Assembly (NCBI GenBank): GCA_017991595.1
Contig: JAGOQJ010000001.1
Span: forward strand, 854,410-918,409
Direction of reading: 5' to 3'
Source: Candidatus Didemnitutus sp.
GTDB lineage: Bacteria > Verrucomicrobiota > Verrucomicrobiia > Opitutales > Opitutaceae
DNA: 64,000 bases
The notes under the pieces were generated by a model. It saw only the letters and a program-made list of their open reading frames with translations, had not been told where the DNA came from and made no database searches. This document shows positions 44,139 to 51,877 of this stretch, one piece after another. Position numbers and translations under genes: made by a program. Numbering within the stretch: the stretch's first letter is position 1; every line of letters begins with the position of its first letter.

Positions 44139-45523
44139 GACGGCGGGAGGTGCACGCGGTGGCGCAGTTTTGCGGGGATGCGCACGCGGCCGTGGAAGGT
44201 GCCGGCGCAACCGAGTTCGAGCACGGCGGCGTTGACGATCCAGTCGCAGAGGCGGTGCTGGAGCTGGGTGCCGTCGTTGACGGCGACGTCGAGCGAGTAG
44301 ATGCCCGGAGCGAGGCCCGGCGGGTGGAAGCGGAAGCTGACGGTCAGCGCTTCGCCCGCGGCGAGGGGCGGGAGCGGGTGGGCTTCGTATTCGCTGTTCG
44401 TGGCGGTGATCTCGTTGCGCAGCTTGTCGTAGAGATTGAGCCCGACGAGCGGCTGCCGGATCGGGGCGTGGGCTTGGAGCGTGACGCGCACCTCGAACGG
44501 CGCGCCCGATTCGAGCACCGCCACGGGTTGACCGTCGGCGTCGTGCAAGGCGAGTCCGGTGATGCGCGCCGTGCCGTCGCCGAGGCGGCGGTCGATGTTG
44601 GCGATGCCGGTGACCGGAACGAGGTCCGGGGCGGCCGGCGGGGCGTCGTCGACGGGTGAGGTCTCCGCGGCGTCCGGTGCGTTCGCGGCGGCGCCCGGCA
44701 GGCTCGTGTAGGCGCTGAGCACGCGGTTGGTCTCGCCGTCTTCGCGCATCGTGCCGCGATCGAGCAGCAGGCAGCGGCGGCAGACCTTGCGCAGCGTGGC
44801 GGAGTCGTGCGACACGAAGAGCAGCGTCAGGCCGCGATCAAGCATCTCCTGCATGCGACGGAGGCAGCGGTGCTGGAAGAAGGCGTCGCCCACCGAGAGC
44901 GCCTCGTCGACGATGAGGATGTCGGGCTCGACTTGCACCTGCACGGCAAAGGCCAGGCGCACGATCATGCCGCTGGAATACATCTTCACCGGCTGGTCGA
45001 TGAATTCGCCGATGTCGGCGAAGGCGAGGATGTCGTCCATACGCGCGTCGATCTCCGCCGGCGTGAGGCCGAGGAGCAGGCCGTTGAGGCGCACGTTTTC
45101 TCGGCCGGTGAATTCGGGACTGAAGCCGCTGCCGAGCTCGAGCAGCGCGGCGATTTTGCCCGTCGTGGCGACCGTGCCCTGCGAGGGTTGCAGGGTGCCG
45201 GCGATGATCTGCAGCAGCGTGCTCTTGCCCGAGCCGTTGCGGCCGACGATGCCGAGCGTCTCGCCGCGCGGCAACTCGAAGGACACGTCGCGCAGCGCGT
45301 AGAAATCGTGGAAGTAACCGTGGCCTTCGCCGGGCGCGACGCGGCGGCGCAAGGCGGAGGGTTGCAGCCAGCGCGGCAGGGTCTGCGCCGTGGCTTGGAG
45401 CAGCGGATACTTGAGCCGCGCCGCCGGATCGCGCCAGATGCGATAGGCCTTCGAGACGCGATCCACGCGGATGGCGCAGCCGGGGGGAAGCGGGACGACA
45501 GTGGAGGAGGTCGGCTGGCTCAT
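44135..45523 (-). CDS. wzt: O-antigen/polysaccharide ABC exporter ATPase
   Basis: A 462-residue ATPase with Walker A GRNGSGKST (about 94-102), the signature-type region MYSSGMIVRLAFAVQV and Walker B ILIVDEALSVGD. The C-terminal about 160 residues form a beta-sandwich domain like the carbohydrate-binding end of Wzt, which recognises the capped chain end (DRRLGDGTARITGLAL, LDVAVNDGTQLQHRL). It pairs with the permease directly upstream, 2 nt apart, to export undecaprenyl-linked polysaccharide. The presence of this domain suggests the chain is finished before export. Confidence 0.94.
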   Translation of the reverse strand: MSQPTSSTVVPLPPGCAIRVDRVSKAYRIWRDPAARLKYPLLQATAQTLPRWLQPSALRRRVAPGEGHGYFHDFYALRDVSFELPRGETLGIVGRNGSGKSTLLQIIAGTLQPSQGTVATTGKIAALLELGSGFSPEFTGRENVRLNGLLLGLTPAEIDARMDDILAFADIGEFIDQPVKMYSSGMIVRLAFAVQVQVEPDILIVDEALSVGDAFFQHRCLRRMQEMLDRGLTLLFVSHDSATLRKVCRRCLLLDRGTMREDGETNRVLSAYTSLPGAAANAPDAAETSPVDDAPPAAPDLVPVTGIANIDRRLGDGTARITGLALHDADGQPVAVLESGAPFEVRVTLQAHAPIRQPLVGLNLYDKLRNEITATNSEYEAHPLPPLAAGEALTVSFRFHPPGLAPGIYSLDVAVNDGTQLQHRLCDWIVNAAVLELGCAGTFHGRVRIPAKLRHRVHLPPS

Positions 45524-45525
45524 GG

Positions 45526-46329
45526 TCACACGACGTCGGCGAAGGCCGGGCGCAATTTCCGGAAGGTCCAGTAACCGAGCGCGCAGCAGGCGAGCCCGGC
45601 GGCCCACGCGTAGAGCAGCGCGCCGGCCGGGGGCGGCGTGTGCCAGAGCATCACGGCGCGCACCGATTCGACGAGGTGCAGCAACGGGTTGAGGCGCAGG
45701 ATGGACCAGGCGAGGGCGCTTTTTTCCACCACGGCGGCGGCCGGGTAGAAGACCGCGCTGCTGTAGAGCAGGATCAGGCTGACGAGGCCGGTGACTTGCG
45801 CGATGTCGCGCAGGAAGACGCCCAGTGCGGCCAGCAGCCACGCGCACCCCAACGCGAGCAGCAGCAACGGCGCCAACACCACCGGCAGCAGGAGCTGCAC
45901 GACGCTGAGGCCGGGACCGACGCACACGTAGGCGAGCAGGAAGAGCGCGAGGCTGACGAGGAAGCGATACGTCACCGACGCGACGTGCGCCAACGGCAGC
46001 AGGTGCAGCGGGAAGACGACTTTCTTCACGTAGTTCGGCTGACTCACGATCAGCGTCGGCGCCGTGCCGAGCACGTCGGCCAGCAGACGGTAACAGGTGA
46101 GACTGAGAAAAACGCCGAGCGCGTAGGTGAGCCGGCTTTCCGCTCCGCCTTGGTAACTCCCGCGGAAGATGAATCCGAACACCGTCAGGTAGACCGAAAA
46201 TTCCAGCAGCGGCCCGAGCAGGATCCACAGCGGTCCGAGGTAACTGCCCTTGTGGCGCGTGGCGATGTCGCGCCGGGCGAGTTGCCACCAGAGCTCGGCC
46301 TGCTGGCGGAAATGCGGAGACGGCGACAT
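45526..46329 (-). CDS. wzm: O-antigen/polysaccharide ABC exporter permease
   Basis: A 267-residue ABC-2 permease with six hydrophobic segments. The start ELWWQLARRDIATRHKGSYLGPLW is the classic N-terminus of the family, and VSQPNYVKKVVFPLHLLPL, LRDIAQVTGLV and LNPLLHLVESVRAVML follow. It forms the membrane channel of the Wzm-Wzt exporter. It is the first gene of the minus-strand polysaccharide operon; 34 nt separate it from the regulator gene upstream on the same strand, so the two may share a transcript. Confidence 0.94.
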   Translation of the reverse strand: MSPSPHFRQQAELWWQLARRDIATRHKGSYLGPLWILLGPLLEFSVYLTVFGFIFRGSYQGGAESRLTYALGVFLSLTCYRLLADVLGTAPTLIVSQPNYVKKVVFPLHLLPLAHVASVTYRFLVSLALFLLAYVCVGPGLSVVQLLLPVVLAPLLLLALGCAWLLAALGVFLRDIAQVTGLVSLILLYSSAVFYPAAAVVEKSALAWSILRLNPLLHLVESVRAVMLWHTPPPAGALLYAWAAGLACCALGYWTFRKLRPAFADVV

Positions 46330-46363
46330 GGACGCGGATGGGGCGGGCGGGCGGGCGGCCCGT

Positions 46364-46861
46364 TCAGGCGAGGGATTTGAGCACGGCCAGCACCGGGGCG
46401 GCTTTGTCCTGCCAGCGCTGCAGCTTGTCGAAGCGCTGCATCAGGTGCGGCGATCCCTGCGTCTTGGCGTGCTGCGCGAGCGCGGCTTTTTGCGCGGCCA
46501 GTTCCTCCAAGGTGGGGAACACCCGGGCGTTCAGGATCTGTTTGGCCAGCACGCCGAGGTCGGTCTGCATGCGGAAATATTCCTTCCGGCTCGCCGGCTG
46601 ATGCGCGGGCCGGATCGCGCCGATCTCCTGCAACGTCTTCAAGCCTTGGCCGACGCCGCTGCGGCTCATGTTCAGGCGCTCGGCGATGTCGTCCGCGCAT
46701 AGCGGCGCCTCCGAGAGAAAGATCAGCCCGAAGATCTCGCCGATCGACCGCGAATACCCGAACAGCGCCGCCACGCGGATCCAGAAGGCGATGATGTCGC
46801 GCTCCAACTCGGCCGGGTCGACCGCGGCCGATTCCCCCGCAGATTTGGGCTCGGATGCCAT
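46364..46861 (-). CDS. GbsR/MarR-type transcriptional regulator
   Basis: A 165-residue winged-helix protein with AFWIRVAALFGYSRSIGEIFGLIF and the recognition region LCADDIAERLNMSRSGVGQGLKTLQEIGAI, as in the GbsR branch of MarR. Members usually repress and are often divergent from an exporter gene. The ATG at 46861 is preferred over a TTG at 46879, because a strong palindrome covers the latter. It stands between the Wzm-Wzt operon (same strand) and the TolC-HlyD-MacB operon (divergent), and so could tie both export systems together. Confidence 0.9.
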   Translation of the reverse strand: MASEPKSAGESAAVDPAELERDIIAFWIRVAALFGYSRSIGEIFGLIFLSEAPLCADDIAERLNMSRSGVGQGLKTLQEIGAIRPAHQPASRKEYFRMQTDLGVLAKQILNARVFPTLEELAAQKAALAQHAKTQGSPHLMQRFDKLQRWQDKAAPVLAVLKSLA

Positions 46862-46872
46862 GATGGACGGAA

Positions 46873-46905
46873 TTTCCAAGAAATTTTGGAAATATTGTCA
46901 ATATT
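46873..46905. promoter_or_regulatory. palindromic operator candidate for the GbsR-type regulator
   Basis: TTTCCAA (46873-46879) and TTGGAAA (46886-46892) form a perfect inverted repeat with a 6-bp AT spacer. Next to it AATATT-GTC-AATATT (46891-46905) is a second symmetric site. Both lie in the 94-bp region between the divergent regulator and TolC genes, immediately upstream of the regulator start, and stand out as AT-rich in GC-rich DNA. Autorepression and control of the efflux operon are plausible. Confidence 0.6.
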
Positions 46906-46955
46906 GCGCTCCCTGAGTTGACCCGGCAGCGTCGCTCGGCAAACGCTTTGCCGGA

Positions 46956-48422
46956 ATGAATTTAGCCAACGCCCCGCAGCCTTCACCCGTTGTCCCGGGG
47001 CCAACCGCGGAGCCGGGGCCGGTCCGACTGGGCGCGACGGCGCTGTCGCAACGAGGCTTGAGGCGACGCGGTGCGCGGCGGCTCGCGCTCGTGAGTCTGG
47101 TCTGCGGCTGGGCGGTCCTCGCGACGGCGCAAGAGCAGCAGCCGGATCTGCTGCGCCTGCCGGAGCAGACCTTGCCCGGGTTGCGTGAAATCGTGGCCGA
47201 CGCGCTCACGCGCGCGCCGGCGGCGGTGGACGCGGAGTTGAAATTGCTCGAAGCCGACGCGACGCGCTTGAGCGCGGCGGCGGCGGTGTTGCCGCGGGTC
47301 AGCGCGAATCTCGACGGTTACCTGCGCTACGAAGAGCGCCGCGACCGGGCGGGCTCGGAGGTGGGGTTCAAGTATTTCTACAACGTCGTGTTGGAGCAGC
47401 CGCTCTATCATTGGGGCGCGCTGGCCAACCAGAAGCGCATCGGCGAGATCCGGCGCGCGCTTGCTCAAGGCGAGGTGAGGGAGGCGCGCAACGCGCTCGT
47501 GCTCGAGATCCGCGCCCAATACGCGGAGCTCACGGTGCGGCGGCTCGAGCTCGCGGTGCTACGCGACGAGTTGGAGGCGGCGCGACGCGGCCTGCGCACG
47601 GCGGAGAGGAGCGCGACGGCGGGCGAGCTCGGCACGGAGCAACTCGAATGGCAGCGGCTCGACGTGGCCCAGCGCGAGATCGAGCAGGAGCGCGCCGAGC
47701 GGCAGTTCGCCGCGGCGACCGAGGATTTTCTGCGGCTGACCGGTGGCGAGGCTGCCACGGTGGAAACCCTGCCGAGCGACGTCGCGCTCGGCACCTTGCC
47801 GCCTTTGCCGGCTCCTCCCGGCGCGACTGGAGACGGTGCGTCCGCCCCGGCCGCCCTGCAGGCGGCGCAGCAGGAGACGGAGGCGGCGCGGCTGGCTTAC
47901 GAGGTCGAGCGCGTGCGCTTGCGGCCCAAGCTCAACCTCGCGGCGGGCACGTCGCTGGAGGAAGTGAATTACTCGGTCGACGTGGGCGAGCGCTACGGCG
48001 TGACGAACCATTACGTGGGCCTGCGGCTGCACTGGCCGATCTTCGACGGCTACCTCAGCCGCGCGGCCGTGCAGCAGGCGCGTGTGAAGCTGCGCCGGGC
48101 CGAGCGGGCCTACGACGAGGCGCGCGGGGTGCTCGTCCAGCGCCTGCGCCGGCAGCAGGAGGAATGCGACCGCGGCCGCCGCGAGCTGGCGGTCGTCGAG
48201 GCGCGGTTGAACCTGTCCGCTGCCGCGCTGACCCGCGCGCGCGAACAACACCAGCTCGGTCAACTCGCCGCCGAGGAACTCGCCCGCATGGAGCGGGCGC
48301 ACGAGCGCCAGCGCATCGGCGCGGTGCGCGCCCGGCTGGGCGTGCTGTTGCAGTCGGCCGAGTATGGTTTGCGGCACGCCGCGGCGACGGGCGTCGCGGC
48401 ACCGGTCATCGCTTTCCCATGA
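46956..48422 (+). CDS. TolC-family outer-membrane efflux protein
   Basis: The 488-residue protein has an Arg-rich signal region (ARRLALVSLVCGWAVLATAQ) and two repeated helical hairpins of TolC type, with LEQPLYHWGALANQKRIGE in the first half and HYVGLRLHWPIFDGYLSRAAV in the second. Long coiled-coil stretches carry many Glu, Arg and Gln. TolC trimers form the outer-membrane and periplasmic duct of export systems. The C-terminal end overlaps the HlyD-like gene (ATGA). The N-terminus is about 40 residues longer than usual before the signal core. Confidence 0.9.
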   Translation: MNLANAPQPSPVVPGPTAEPGPVRLGATALSQRGLRRRGARRLALVSLVCGWAVLATAQEQQPDLLRLPEQTLPGLREIVADALTRAPAAVDAELKLLEADATRLSAAAAVLPRVSANLDGYLRYEERRDRAGSEVGFKYFYNVVLEQPLYHWGALANQKRIGEIRRALAQGEVREARNALVLEIRAQYAELTVRRLELAVLRDELEAARRGLRTAERSATAGELGTEQLEWQRLDVAQREIEQERAERQFAAATEDFLRLTGGEAATVETLPSDVALGTLPPLPAPPGATGDGASAPAALQAAQQETEAARLAYEVERVRLRPKLNLAAGTSLEEVNYSVDVGERYGVTNHYVGLRLHWPIFDGYLSRAAVQQARVKLRRAERAYDEARGVLVQRLRRQQEECDRGRRELAVVEARLNLSAAALTRAREQHQLGQLAAEELARMERAHERQRIGAVRARLGVLLQSAEYGLRHAAATGVAAPVIAFP

Positions 48423-49528
48423 GCAACTCAGCGTGGCGTTTTCTCGCGTTCGCAGCGATCGCCCTGGCGGGCGTCGCCGGCGGTGCGTGGTGGTGGAGCA
48501 AGCCGACAGCCGTTGTGGTGCCCGTGCAGCGCGGCCGCATCGTCGAGGTCGTGCCGGCCACGCTCAACGTGCGCGCGGAATACCTGATGGAGCTGCGCAG
48601 CGAGGTGGGTGGGCGCGTGCGCAGCAGTGCGCTGCGCGTCGGCGCGAGCCTGCGGGCAGGCGACGAGGCATTGCAGGTCGACGACGCGGACCTGCGTCTG
48701 CAAAGTGACGCGCTGGAACGCGATCTCGCGGCGGCGCGCCGGAAACTTGAAGTGGGTTTCGCCGGCGAACTCGATCTGGCCACGGCGCGCGAACAGTTGG
48801 CAAAGAGCGAGCGGTTGCTCGCGGATGGCGCAGTGGCGCCGGCCGATGTCGAGCAGCAGCGGCGCACGGTGCGCCAGCTGGAGCAGCAATTGCAGCTGAG
48901 CCGCTTGGAGCTGGACGGACAGATCGCCGCGCTGGAGACGGCCTTGGAGGCGAAGCGGCGCGCGATCGCGCAGACGCGCCTGCTGGCGCCGAGCGACGGG
49001 CAGGTGCTGGAGGTGCTGGCGCATCCCGGCGACCTGATCGAACCGGGCGCCGTGGTGGCGCGCGTGTTGTCGGCTGCGCGCGTGGTGGAAGCGCGGGTGG
49101 CGGAGGAGAATTTCGCGGGCGTGCGCGCTGGCCAGGCGGCCACTGTTCGCTTCCTCGGTTATGGCGCGGAGCAATTCGCGGCGCGCGTGCAGGCGGTGTT
49201 GCCGGCGGCCGATCCGGAGACGCGGCGCTACACCGTGCATCTCGCGGTCGACATCGCACCCGAGCGGCTGGTGCCGGGGTTGAGCGGCGAGGCGGTGATC
49301 GTGGTGGGCACGCGGGAAAACGTGCTGACCGTGCCGCGACGTGCGCTTGCCGGCGGGCAGGTGTTCGTGGTCGAGGCGGGCCGCGTGCAGGTGCGTGCGG
49401 TCGTGCCGGGCTACGCCAGCGTGAACGAGGTGCAACTCATCGAGGGCGTGCAGGAGGGTGAACTCGTGATTGTGGAAACGCCGGAAACGTTCCGTGTCGG
49501 CGAGCGGGTGCGGACGCAGCAGCGCTGA
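48419..49528 (+). CDS. HlyD/MacA-like membrane fusion protein
   Basis: The 369-residue protein has an N-terminal anchor (FLAFAAIALAGVAGGAWWW), a split lipoyl domain (SEVGGRVRSSALRVGASLRAGD, then LLAPSDGQVLEVLAHPGDLIE), a helical hairpin (about 100-180) and a beta-barrel/proximal part (TVRFLGYGAEQF, TRENVLTVPRRAL). It links the inner-membrane ABC permease with the TolC duct. Overlaps of 4 nt with TolC and 1 nt spacing to the permease show tight coupling. Confidence 0.92.
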   Translation: MSNSAWRFLAFAAIALAGVAGGAWWWSKPTAVVVPVQRGRIVEVVPATLNVRAEYLMELRSEVGGRVRSSALRVGASLRAGDEALQVDDADLRLQSDALERDLAAARRKLEVGFAGELDLATAREQLAKSERLLADGAVAPADVEQQRRTVRQLEQQLQLSRLELDGQIAALETALEAKRRAIAQTRLLAPSDGQVLEVLAHPGDLIEPGAVVARVLSAARVVEARVAEENFAGVRAGQAATVRFLGYGAEQFAARVQAVLPAADPETRRYTVHLAVDIAPERLVPGLSGEAVIVVGTRENVLTVPRRALAGGQVFVVEAGRVQVRAVVPGYASVNEVQLIEGVQEGELVIVETPETFRVGERVRTQQR

Positions 49529-49529
49529 C

Positions 49530-50777
49530 ATGCCGGCGACGCTCAGAATTGCGCTGCGTTTCCTCACCGCCCGTGGGCGGGCGATGGCGATGAGCCTGAC
49601 GGGCGTCGCGTGCGGCGTGGCGTTCTTCGTGCTCACGCAGGCGCAGACGGCGGGGTTCGAACGGTTTTTCATCGAGACGATTCTGGGCACGGACGGTGCG
49701 TTGCGGGTGGAGGACCGCGTGCAGGACACGTCGGTGAAAATCGCCGTGACGGCGGAGGGCGGTGGGCCGGCGGGCGAATACGAGGCGGAGAGCCGGCGCT
49801 ACGTGTCGGGCATCGAGCATCCGGCGCGCGTCGTGCAGGCGTTGCGTGAATTCCCGGAGGTCACGGGCGTGTCGGTGGTGTTGCAGGGCGGCGCGACGGC
49901 GCGCAGCCGCACGAGCACGGACAACGCGCGGGTGTTCGGTATCGCGCTGGACGATCATCTCGCGGTGTCGGCGCTGGGGCGGCAGATCGTGGCGGGCGAT
50001 CTGGCGACGTTCCGGCAGAGCCCGACGGGCGTGCTGGTGGGCAGCGTGCTCGCCGGGCGGCTGGGCGTGGCCGTGGGCGATACCTTGCTGCTCGAGAGCG
50101 CGGGGCAGGTGCGGCGGTATCAGGTAAGTGCCGTTTTTGAAACCGGTGTGGGCGAGATCGACCGGGCGCGGTTGTTGTTGCATCTGCCTGAGGCGCGGTC
50201 GCTGCTCAAGCGTCCGACCGGCGCCTCGTTTGTGCAGGTGAGCCTGCGCGATCCGGCGCAGGCGCCGGCGCAGGCGGCGCAGATGATGCGCGCGTTGGTG
50301 CATACGGTGTCGCCGTGGCAGGTGCGCGAGCGGACGTGGTTGGAGGTGTTCCGCGCGCTGCGTTACTCGTCGGCCGTGACGGTCTCGACGATCATCATCA
50401 TTTCCGGAGTGGGGATGTTCAACACGCTCGCGATGCTCGTGATCGAGAAAACGCGCGAGATCGCGATCCTGCGCTCGATGGGTTACACGCGGGCGGACAT
50501 CCTCGCGGTGTTTCTCTGGCTCGGCGGGCTGGTGCTGGTCGCGGGGGCGATCCTCGGTTGCCTCGGCGGGGCGCTGGCGACGTGGGGCGTGTCGAATCTG
50601 CCGCTGCGCATCCGCGGGATCTTCTCGACCAATTCCTTCGTCGTGGCGTGGTCGGTCTGGCACTATGTGGCGGCGGTCGGCACGGCGGCGGTGGTGGTGA
50701 CGGCGGCGAGCCTGATCCCGGCGCGGCGCGCGGCGCGCCTGGAGCCGGGCGACGTGATCCGGGGGAACGCGCCATGA
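49530..50777 (+). CDS. MacB/FtsX-type ABC permease
   Basis: The 415-residue protein has four membrane segments: one near the N-terminus (RAMAMSLTGVACGVAFFVLT), followed by a large periplasmic domain, and three near the C-terminus (VSTIIIISGVGMFNTLAMLV, VFLWLGGLVLVAGAIL, VWHYVAAVGTAAVVVTA). The motif EKTREIAILRSMG is the coupling helix for the ATPase. This class works as a mechanotransmitter for export of peptides, lipoproteins or small molecules through TolC. Start at 49530 follows the HlyD stop closely. Confidence 0.93.
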   Translation: MPATLRIALRFLTARGRAMAMSLTGVACGVAFFVLTQAQTAGFERFFIETILGTDGALRVEDRVQDTSVKIAVTAEGGGPAGEYEAESRRYVSGIEHPARVVQALREFPEVTGVSVVLQGGATARSRTSTDNARVFGIALDDHLAVSALGRQIVAGDLATFRQSPTGVLVGSVLAGRLGVAVGDTLLLESAGQVRRYQVSAVFETGVGEIDRARLLLHLPEARSLLKRPTGASFVQVSLRDPAQAPAQAAQMMRALVHTVSPWQVRERTWLEVFRALRYSSAVTVSTIIIISGVGMFNTLAMLVIEKTREIAILRSMGYTRADILAVFLWLGGLVLVAGAILGCLGGALATWGVSNLPLRIRGIFSTNSFVVAWSVWHYVAAVGTAAVVVTAASLIPARRAARLEPGDVIRGNAP

Positions 50778-51472
50778 ACGCTTCTGCGCCAGCCGATCCT
50801 TTTGTCCTGCGGTGCGAGAATCTGCATCGCCACCTCGGTCGTGCCGAGGGACGGGTGCACGTGTTGCGCGGCGTGTCGTTCGCGGCGCAGGCGGGGCGTG
50901 TCACGGCGATCGTGGGCCCGTCGGGTTGCGGCAAATCGACGTTGCTCTACCTGCTCGGTTTGTTGGACCAACCCGATGATGGCGCGATCTGGATTCGCGG
51001 CGAGCGGATGTCGGGCGGCGACGATGCCGCGCGCACGGCGGCGCGGGCCGCGCACATCGGGTTCGTGTTCCAGTTTCACTTCCTGATGCCGGAGTTCACG
51101 GCGCTGGAGAACGTCATGATGCCGATGCGCAAGCTCGCGCGGCTGAGTGAGGCGCAGATGGAGGTGCGCGCGCGTGGCTTGTTGGCGGACGTCGGGCTGG
51201 GGGAGAAGGCGCACCGGCTGGCGACGCAGCTTTCCGGCGGCGAGCAACAGCGTGTGGCGGTGGCGCGTGCGCTGGCCAACCAACCGGCCATCCTGCTCGC
51301 CGACGAGCCGACGGGGAACCTCGACCAGCATAACTCCGCGCTCGTCTTCGATCTGTTGACGCGCCTGGCCCGCGAAAACGGGCAGGCGGTCGTGCTCGTC
51401 ACGCACAACCCCGATCTGGCGGCGCGCTGCGACGAGATCCGCCACATGTGTGACGGTGTTTTCGTCGACTGA
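50774..51472 (+). CDS. LolD/MacB-type ABC transporter ATPase
   Basis: A 232-residue ATPase with Walker A GPSGCGKST, Q-loop FVFQFHFLMPEFTALENV, signature LSGGEQQRVAVARAL and Walker B ILLADEPTGNLD. The sequence is of the LolD/MacB group (MPMRKLARLS, LVTHNPDLAARCD). It drives the permease encoded just upstream, with a 4-nt overlap. Substrate is unknown. It ends the efflux operon. Confidence 0.95.
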   Translation: MNASAPADPFVLRCENLHRHLGRAEGRVHVLRGVSFAAQAGRVTAIVGPSGCGKSTLLYLLGLLDQPDDGAIWIRGERMSGGDDAARTAARAAHIGFVFQFHFLMPEFTALENVMMPMRKLARLSEAQMEVRARGLLADVGLGEKAHRLATQLSGGEQQRVAVARALANQPAILLADEPTGNLDQHNSALVFDLLTRLARENGQAVVLVTHNPDLAARCDEIRHMCDGVFVD

Positions 51473-51537
51473 GCGAGCGAGATGGGTAAGGCGAGGGCGG
51501 CAGGGCAGGGAGGGCGTTTTTTCGCTGCAAGTGTCTG

Positions 51538-51576
51538 CCGGCTCATTGTTGCGCGCATTGGTCAACAATGAGCTGG
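51538..51576. terminator. long hairpin downstream of the efflux operon
   Basis: GCTCATTGTTG (51541-51551) and CAACAATGAGC (51563-51573) pair perfectly around an 11-nt loop, extended by about three more pairs with a G:T. No T-tract follows on either strand, so it may be a factor-dependent or regulatory structure rather than an intrinsic terminator. Confidence 0.5.
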
Positions 51577-51583
51577 CACGGGG

Positions 51584-51637
51584 GGTTGTCGGGGTTGGGG
51601 ACAGGTGAAATTCTCCGACATCCCTGACTCCTTGCCC
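51584..51637. repeat. degenerate inward-facing heptad array (possible third copy)
   Basis: Plus-strand 7-mers GGTTGTC (51584), GGGGTTG (51591) and GGGACAG (51598) face minus-strand 7-mers ending the other side (GGAGAAT at 51610-51616, GGATGTC at 51617-51623, GGGCAAG at 51631-51637). One minus unit begins GA. The layout matches the arrays at 5.1 and 23 kb, but the units are less regular. Confidence 0.35.
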
Positions 51638-51851
51638 TCCCGAGGCGTCTCTATTCTTAGCTGTTATAACCCTCGTTGCCAGTATGTTAGTGATTCGTGC
51701 GTGGCATGCTTCAATTCCCCTCTCCGTGCGCTCGCACGTGGCTGAAGGACTTGGAATGACCGAACGCGCGACGCTGACCTGACCGGCTTCCTTGGCTGCC
51801 CCGTTCTCCCCTCGCTTGCTTTAGTCACTCCGCCCCCAAGGCCTGCGCCTA

Positions 51852-51867
51852 AAGTTGGGCTCAACTT
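51852..51867 (+). promoter_or_regulatory. hairpin in the TonB receptor leader
   Basis: AAGTTG-GGCT-CAACTT is a perfect 6-bp stem with a 4-nt loop, ending 10 nt before the ATG at 51878. There is no Shine-Dalgarno. The position suggests an effect on translation start or mRNA stability. Confidence 0.35.
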
Positions 51868-51877
51868 GTTTCCCTAC

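Larger units (their letters stand above)
51473..51877. other. 405-bp intergenic region before the TonB receptor gene
   Basis: No convincing gene is seen. The region holds an 11-bp perfect hairpin (51541-51573), a degenerate inward-facing heptad array (51584-51637), an AT-richer stretch around 51650-51700 (with TTATAA at about 51663) that may contain the promoter, a short CGTGC/GCACG hairpin at 51725-51738 and a leader hairpin at 51852-51867 just before the receptor start. Confidence 0.6.

Noticed and set aside
51664-51864. A 66-codon minus-strand ORF in the intergenic region before the TonB receptor
   Set aside because: No recognisable sequence, no start context, and composition typical of random GC-rich frames.
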